Source: Siphonodentalium dalli
Lineage: Eukaryota; Mollusca; Scaphopoda; Gadilida; Siphonodentaliidae
NCBI GenBank assembly: GCA_032622095.1
Contig: CP136063.1
Location: 69,417,980-69,481,979, forward strand
Reading direction: 5' to 3'
DNA: 64,000 bases
Shown here one piece after another: positions 60,661 through 64,000 of this stretch; the first letter of the stretch is position 1; the number at the start of each line of letters is the position of its first letter. A program made the translations under genes and the position numbers. The notes beneath the pieces were generated by a model. It saw only the letters and a program-made list of their open reading frames with translations. It did no database searches and had not been told where the DNA came from.

Positions 60661-61440
60661 ATGCCGATTTGTTAAAGAAATTAAAAGTCGAAAAGGGTTA
60701 ATAACTCCGTAAAAAACATTTTGTTCCTCATCTATATACATGTTGCACATCTTCAATATATGGGCAACAATATTCTGAAGTTTCAAATCTCTAGGATAAA
60801 AACTGTAGGAGTTGATTACACCATGAAGGTACTCAAAAGTGTGATGGATGGATGGACAAACGGACGAAGGTCATTTCTTTTGTCCCTCGAAATTTATTTT
60901 TCGGGGGCAAAAAAACTTCTGCCAATAACTTGGCAATAAGGCCCACACAAGGCCCAAAAAATTTGACAAACCTGGTTATCGAACTCGTCCGAGATATTGT
61001 TGCAAGAGACTTATATACCAAATATGGTTTGAATCAGTTAATATTTAATTGAGTTATCGCGCGCTATTAAACGGTGAAAAAATGCTAAAAATAGACAAAC
61101 TGAGGACCATAACTCCGGGGAAAACATTCGGACAAACCTGGTTTTCGATTCGTCCAAGATATTGTTGTATGAGACTCATATATCAAATATGGTTTGAATC
61201 AGTTAATATTTGATTCGGTTATCGCACAACAGTTAAAAAAATTGCAAAAAAATAGGCAAACTAAGGGTCATAACTCCGAGGAAAATTTTGGACAAACCTG
61301 GTTTTCGAACTCGTCCGAGATATTGTTGCAAGAGACTCCTATATCACATACGGTTGTAATCAGTTAATATTTTATTGAGTTATCGCGCCAACAGGTGATA
61401 AAAATTGCAAAAAAGTCATCAAAGATGGGGAGTGACCCAT
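60661..61440. repeat. Dispersed repeat with three ~165-bp tandem units
   Basis: A lead with ATAACTCCG and GATGGATGGACAAACGGAC is followed by three units starting GACAAACCTGGTT near 60964, 61132 and 61291. Each unit has TCGTCCGAGATATTGTTG, AATCAGTTAATATTT and GAGTTATCGCGC. Frames crossing it (60721, 60833, 60852) are spurious. Confidence 0.75.
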
Positions 61441-61620
61441 TTTCTACAGGCAGTAAATAGTCATTGGGAGCAACTCACATAACAAGTTATATATAAGTCA
61501 TTCTTTAGGTCCGCCCGCCAACCGTCCCTCGTCAAACCATAAGTCGAGTTTTTGATAAACTCGACTAAAAACTCAATTAAGGCCATAATAATATGATTTG
61601 TTGGTTAACAAACATAATGA
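61441..61620. other. Interval with a short hairpin
   Basis: GTCGAGTTTTT-GATAA-ACTCGAC near 61542-61566 can form a hairpin. Nothing else seen. Confidence 0.4.
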
Positions 61621-63330
61621 AGTGTCAATGACACTGTAGCTCAAATTGGAAAGGGAATAATTTCAAGTGTTACAGTCAGTGGAGTGATAAGGAATGCGGA
61701 AAGTTGAAATAGCTAAGTAATACTAGATTAACAACATGAGGAGATATGTATAAAATCCAAGATGCCGCTGGTGGCTATGTTTTCCAATGACCAAAAAATA
61801 TTTGATAGCTCCCATCTGGTAGATCAATATCAAGATCAATATGAAGTTTGGTGATGATCGGATGAGGGAAGTGGGCTGTAGTGTGTGGATTTCAGTAATG
61901 CAAAGAGTAAATGACTGAATGACCCCAAAATGACTCATTCCCATCTACATGTCAATATTAACATCCACAACAAATTTAATGATGATCCGAAAAAGGTACG
62001 ACTTGAAGCCCGTGCCAAAGGATTTAGCCATGCAATGAGAAAATCCAAAATGGCTGCCAGTGGTCATGTTTTGTGGCCGAATGATCCCAAAATGACTCGT
62101 TCCCATCTACATATTAACATCCATGACAAATTTCATGATGATCAGACGAACACTCACGACATGTAGCCTGTGCTTAATGGACTGAATTTTGAAATCTTAT
62201 GATGGCCACAGGCGGCCATGTTTTTTGCCCAATGACGCTAAAATGACTCATTCAAAACTACATGTTCATGTCAACAGCCATGACAAATTTCATAATGATC
62301 CGACAAAAGATACGACTTGTAGCCCGTGCCAAAGTATTTAGTCATGCAAAGAGTAAAATCCTGCCCGCAGCCATGTTTTATGGCCGAATGACCCCAAAAT
62401 GAAATGACCTGTTCGCATCTACATGTCAATATTAACATCAACAACACATTTCATGATGATCAGACAAACACTCCGGCCTGTAGCCCCTGCTAATTGGTTG
62501 AATTTTGAAATCCAAGTTGGCCATTGGCGACCATCTTTATTTGCCAAATGATCTCAAAATGATATGTTCCAATCTACATGTCAATATTAACATCCATGAC
62601 AAAAGTCATGATGATCAGACGAACACTCAGACCTGTAGCCTGTGCTTACTGGACTGAATTTTGAAATCTTATGATAGCCACGGGCGGCCATGCCTTTTGC
62701 CCAATGACACCAAAATGACTCATTCCAAACTACATGTTAACGTCAACAGCCATGACAAATTTCATATAAATGATCCGACTAAAGATACGACTTGTAGCCC
62801 GTGCCAAAGTATTTAGTCATGCAAAGAGTAAAATCCTGCCCGCAGCCATGTTTTATGGCCGAATGACCCCAAAATGAAATGACTCGTTCCCATCTACATG
62901 TCAATATTAACATCAACAACAAATTTCATGATGATCAGACAAACACTCCGGCCTGTAGCCCCTGCTAATGTGTTGAATTTTGAAATCCAAGATGGCCATT
63001 GGCGACCATCATTATTTGCCAAATGATCCCAAAATGATATGTTCCCATCTACATGTCAATATTAACATCCATGACAAATGTCATGATGATCAGACGAACA
63101 CTCAGACCTGTAGCCTGTGCTTACTGGACTGAATTTTGAAATCTTATGATAGCCACTGGCGGCCATGTTTTTTGCTCAATGACACCAAAATGACTCATTC
63201 CAAACTACATGTTAATGTCAACAGCCATGACAAATTTCATAATGATCCGACCAAAGCTACGACTTGTAGACAGTGCCAAAGGATTGGCCGAATGACCCCA
63301 AAATGACACGACAAATTTTATGATGACCGA
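61621..63330. repeat. Tandem-repeat element of the AAGATGGC type, copy 2
   Basis: Same head as at 53020 (CAATGACACTGTAGCTCAAA, GGAATGCGGAAAGTTGAAAT) then about ten units of roughly 160 bp with CCCATCTACATGTCAATATT, CATGACAAATTTCATGATGA and GGCGGCCATG. A three-unit order recurs at about 475-480 bp: GAGTAAAATCCTGCCCGCAG near 62350 and 62828, AAACACTCCGGCCTGTAGCC near 62465 and 62941. A 78-codon frame (61930-62166) is repeat sequence. Confidence 0.8.
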
Positions 63331-63335
63331 TCCCC

Positions 63336-63445
63336 GAGAGCTTTCCGATGAATGGCAACAAGCCATATTTCCGACAAAATCCTAAAAAGTTACCCATAAT
63401 TCTGCTGTGGTTAGGGAGTCGATTAATTAGGGCATTACCACTGTG
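63336..63445 (+). repeat. Solo end of the CAGTAAT... (TA-type) element
   Basis: Third copy of the end sequence: GAGAGCTTTCCGATGAATGG to GGGCATTACCACTG. It interrupts or ends the tandem array. No second end is seen. Confidence 0.78.
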
Positions 63446-64000
63446 TGTGGATGGAAGTGAACGCTGATAAGCGGTAATCTGAAGAAATAAAAGTCGCTCA
63501 TCTCAGCTTGACTATGGTACGAATATTTTCGTCTTTCCCTCCAATTGTGTCAAAATCCCAGCCCGGGTGCCAGCCTGCCTCGATGAGGGGTATGTTTCAC
63601 TACATTTTCGTACTAATTTTGTTTCAGTGCCGTGTGTAGTTCTCTTGTGAATCAAGGTTAAACCTCATATTTTCTTGCTAAAAACATGTCACGTCTGCGA
63701 TCAAAAGCACATTTTTCCAACTATACCATGTCTTATTTTGTAACAAAGACATGTTTTGGATGCCTTAATATTCCATTGAAAGCCACGCTTAGTGTTCGTC
63801 CCCTGTTTCCTGTGTTTTCTCGACATACGAGCCCGATTTCAAATCATGGCGATCCAACACAATCGAATGCCTGGTAATATCTATTAGCAATAAAGAGTGT
63901 TCCTTATGTAGAAACATTGGTACAGATGGGTCACCTGACCAGGCAAATGTCATGGTATAGGCACATCTTCTCATGTCCCATGAATACTGGCTGAGAATAA
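63446..64000. other. Right edge, no assigned gene
   Basis: TACTAATTTTGTTTCAG near 63617 looks like a splice acceptor on the plus strand, and a 63-codon frame starts at 63686 (MSRLRSKAHFSNYT). Without homology or a downstream donor I cannot call an exon. Opposite-strand frame 63789-63974 is equally unsupported. Confidence 0.3.

Noticed and set aside
63686-63877. 63-codon frame near the right edge
   Set aside because: A possible upstream acceptor exists, but there is no homology, donor or downstream exon to support it.

Overview
The window looks like nuclear DNA of a metazoan, most plausibly a marine invertebrate and perhaps a mollusc. The grounds are an eukaryotic FEM1-type ankyrin protein with a spliceable 5' end, no prokaryotic gene organisation, AT-rich sequence, and many TTAA-, TA- and palindrome-bearing non-autonomous DNA transposons and short tandem-repeat elements. 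The species cannot be named from the sequence. Only one convincing intact protein gene is present; almost everything else is repeat.

Region 1 (1-37.0 kb) is an uninterrupted satellite array with nested order. The higher-order unit is 2484 bp and runs through twelve complete units and one broken unit. Inside each unit sits a 375-bp repeat, itself a dimer of about 196 + 179 bp. Longer units are explained by adding or removing fixed blocks (375, 210, 196, 29 and -17 bp), so the array records unequal exchange. The many short open frames in it are translations of satellite. The array decays at 36.2-37.3 kb and its edge is caught in a 1210-bp tandem duplication.

Region 2 (37.3-49.13 kb) holds two foldback-like elements placed end to end in opposite orientations. 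Their arms are inverted repeats made largely of tandem units of about 190 bp, and each unit carries its own hairpin. The first (FB1) is a near-perfect palindrome of about 3.7 kb around a 0.55-kb spacer. The second (FB2) has lost the inner part of its right arm to a 2.5-kb segment that carries a transposase fragment and a palindrome-rich repeat.

Region 3 (49.14-52.8 kb) is a graveyard of transposons and gene fragments: a 1.54-kb MULE-like element with inverted ends, a candidate target duplication and a C-terminal transposase fragment; a FEM1-like gene fragment cut by a TTAA-type (piggyBac-like) element; and a second, complete TTAA element.

Region 4 (52.8-57.75 kb) contains the intact 648-residue FEM1-like gene on the minus strand, flanked by a TTAA element downstream and a TA-type element upstream. 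FEM1 proteins are substrate receptors of Cullin-2 ubiquitin ligases, so this gene probably encodes a degron reader.

Region 5 (57.8-64 kb) is again repeat: a 1-kb minisatellite of two alternating unit lengths, inverted-repeat elements, a second copy of the palindrome-rich repeat, and a long 160-bp tandem array of an element also present at 53 kb. No rRNA, tRNA or CRISPR was found.
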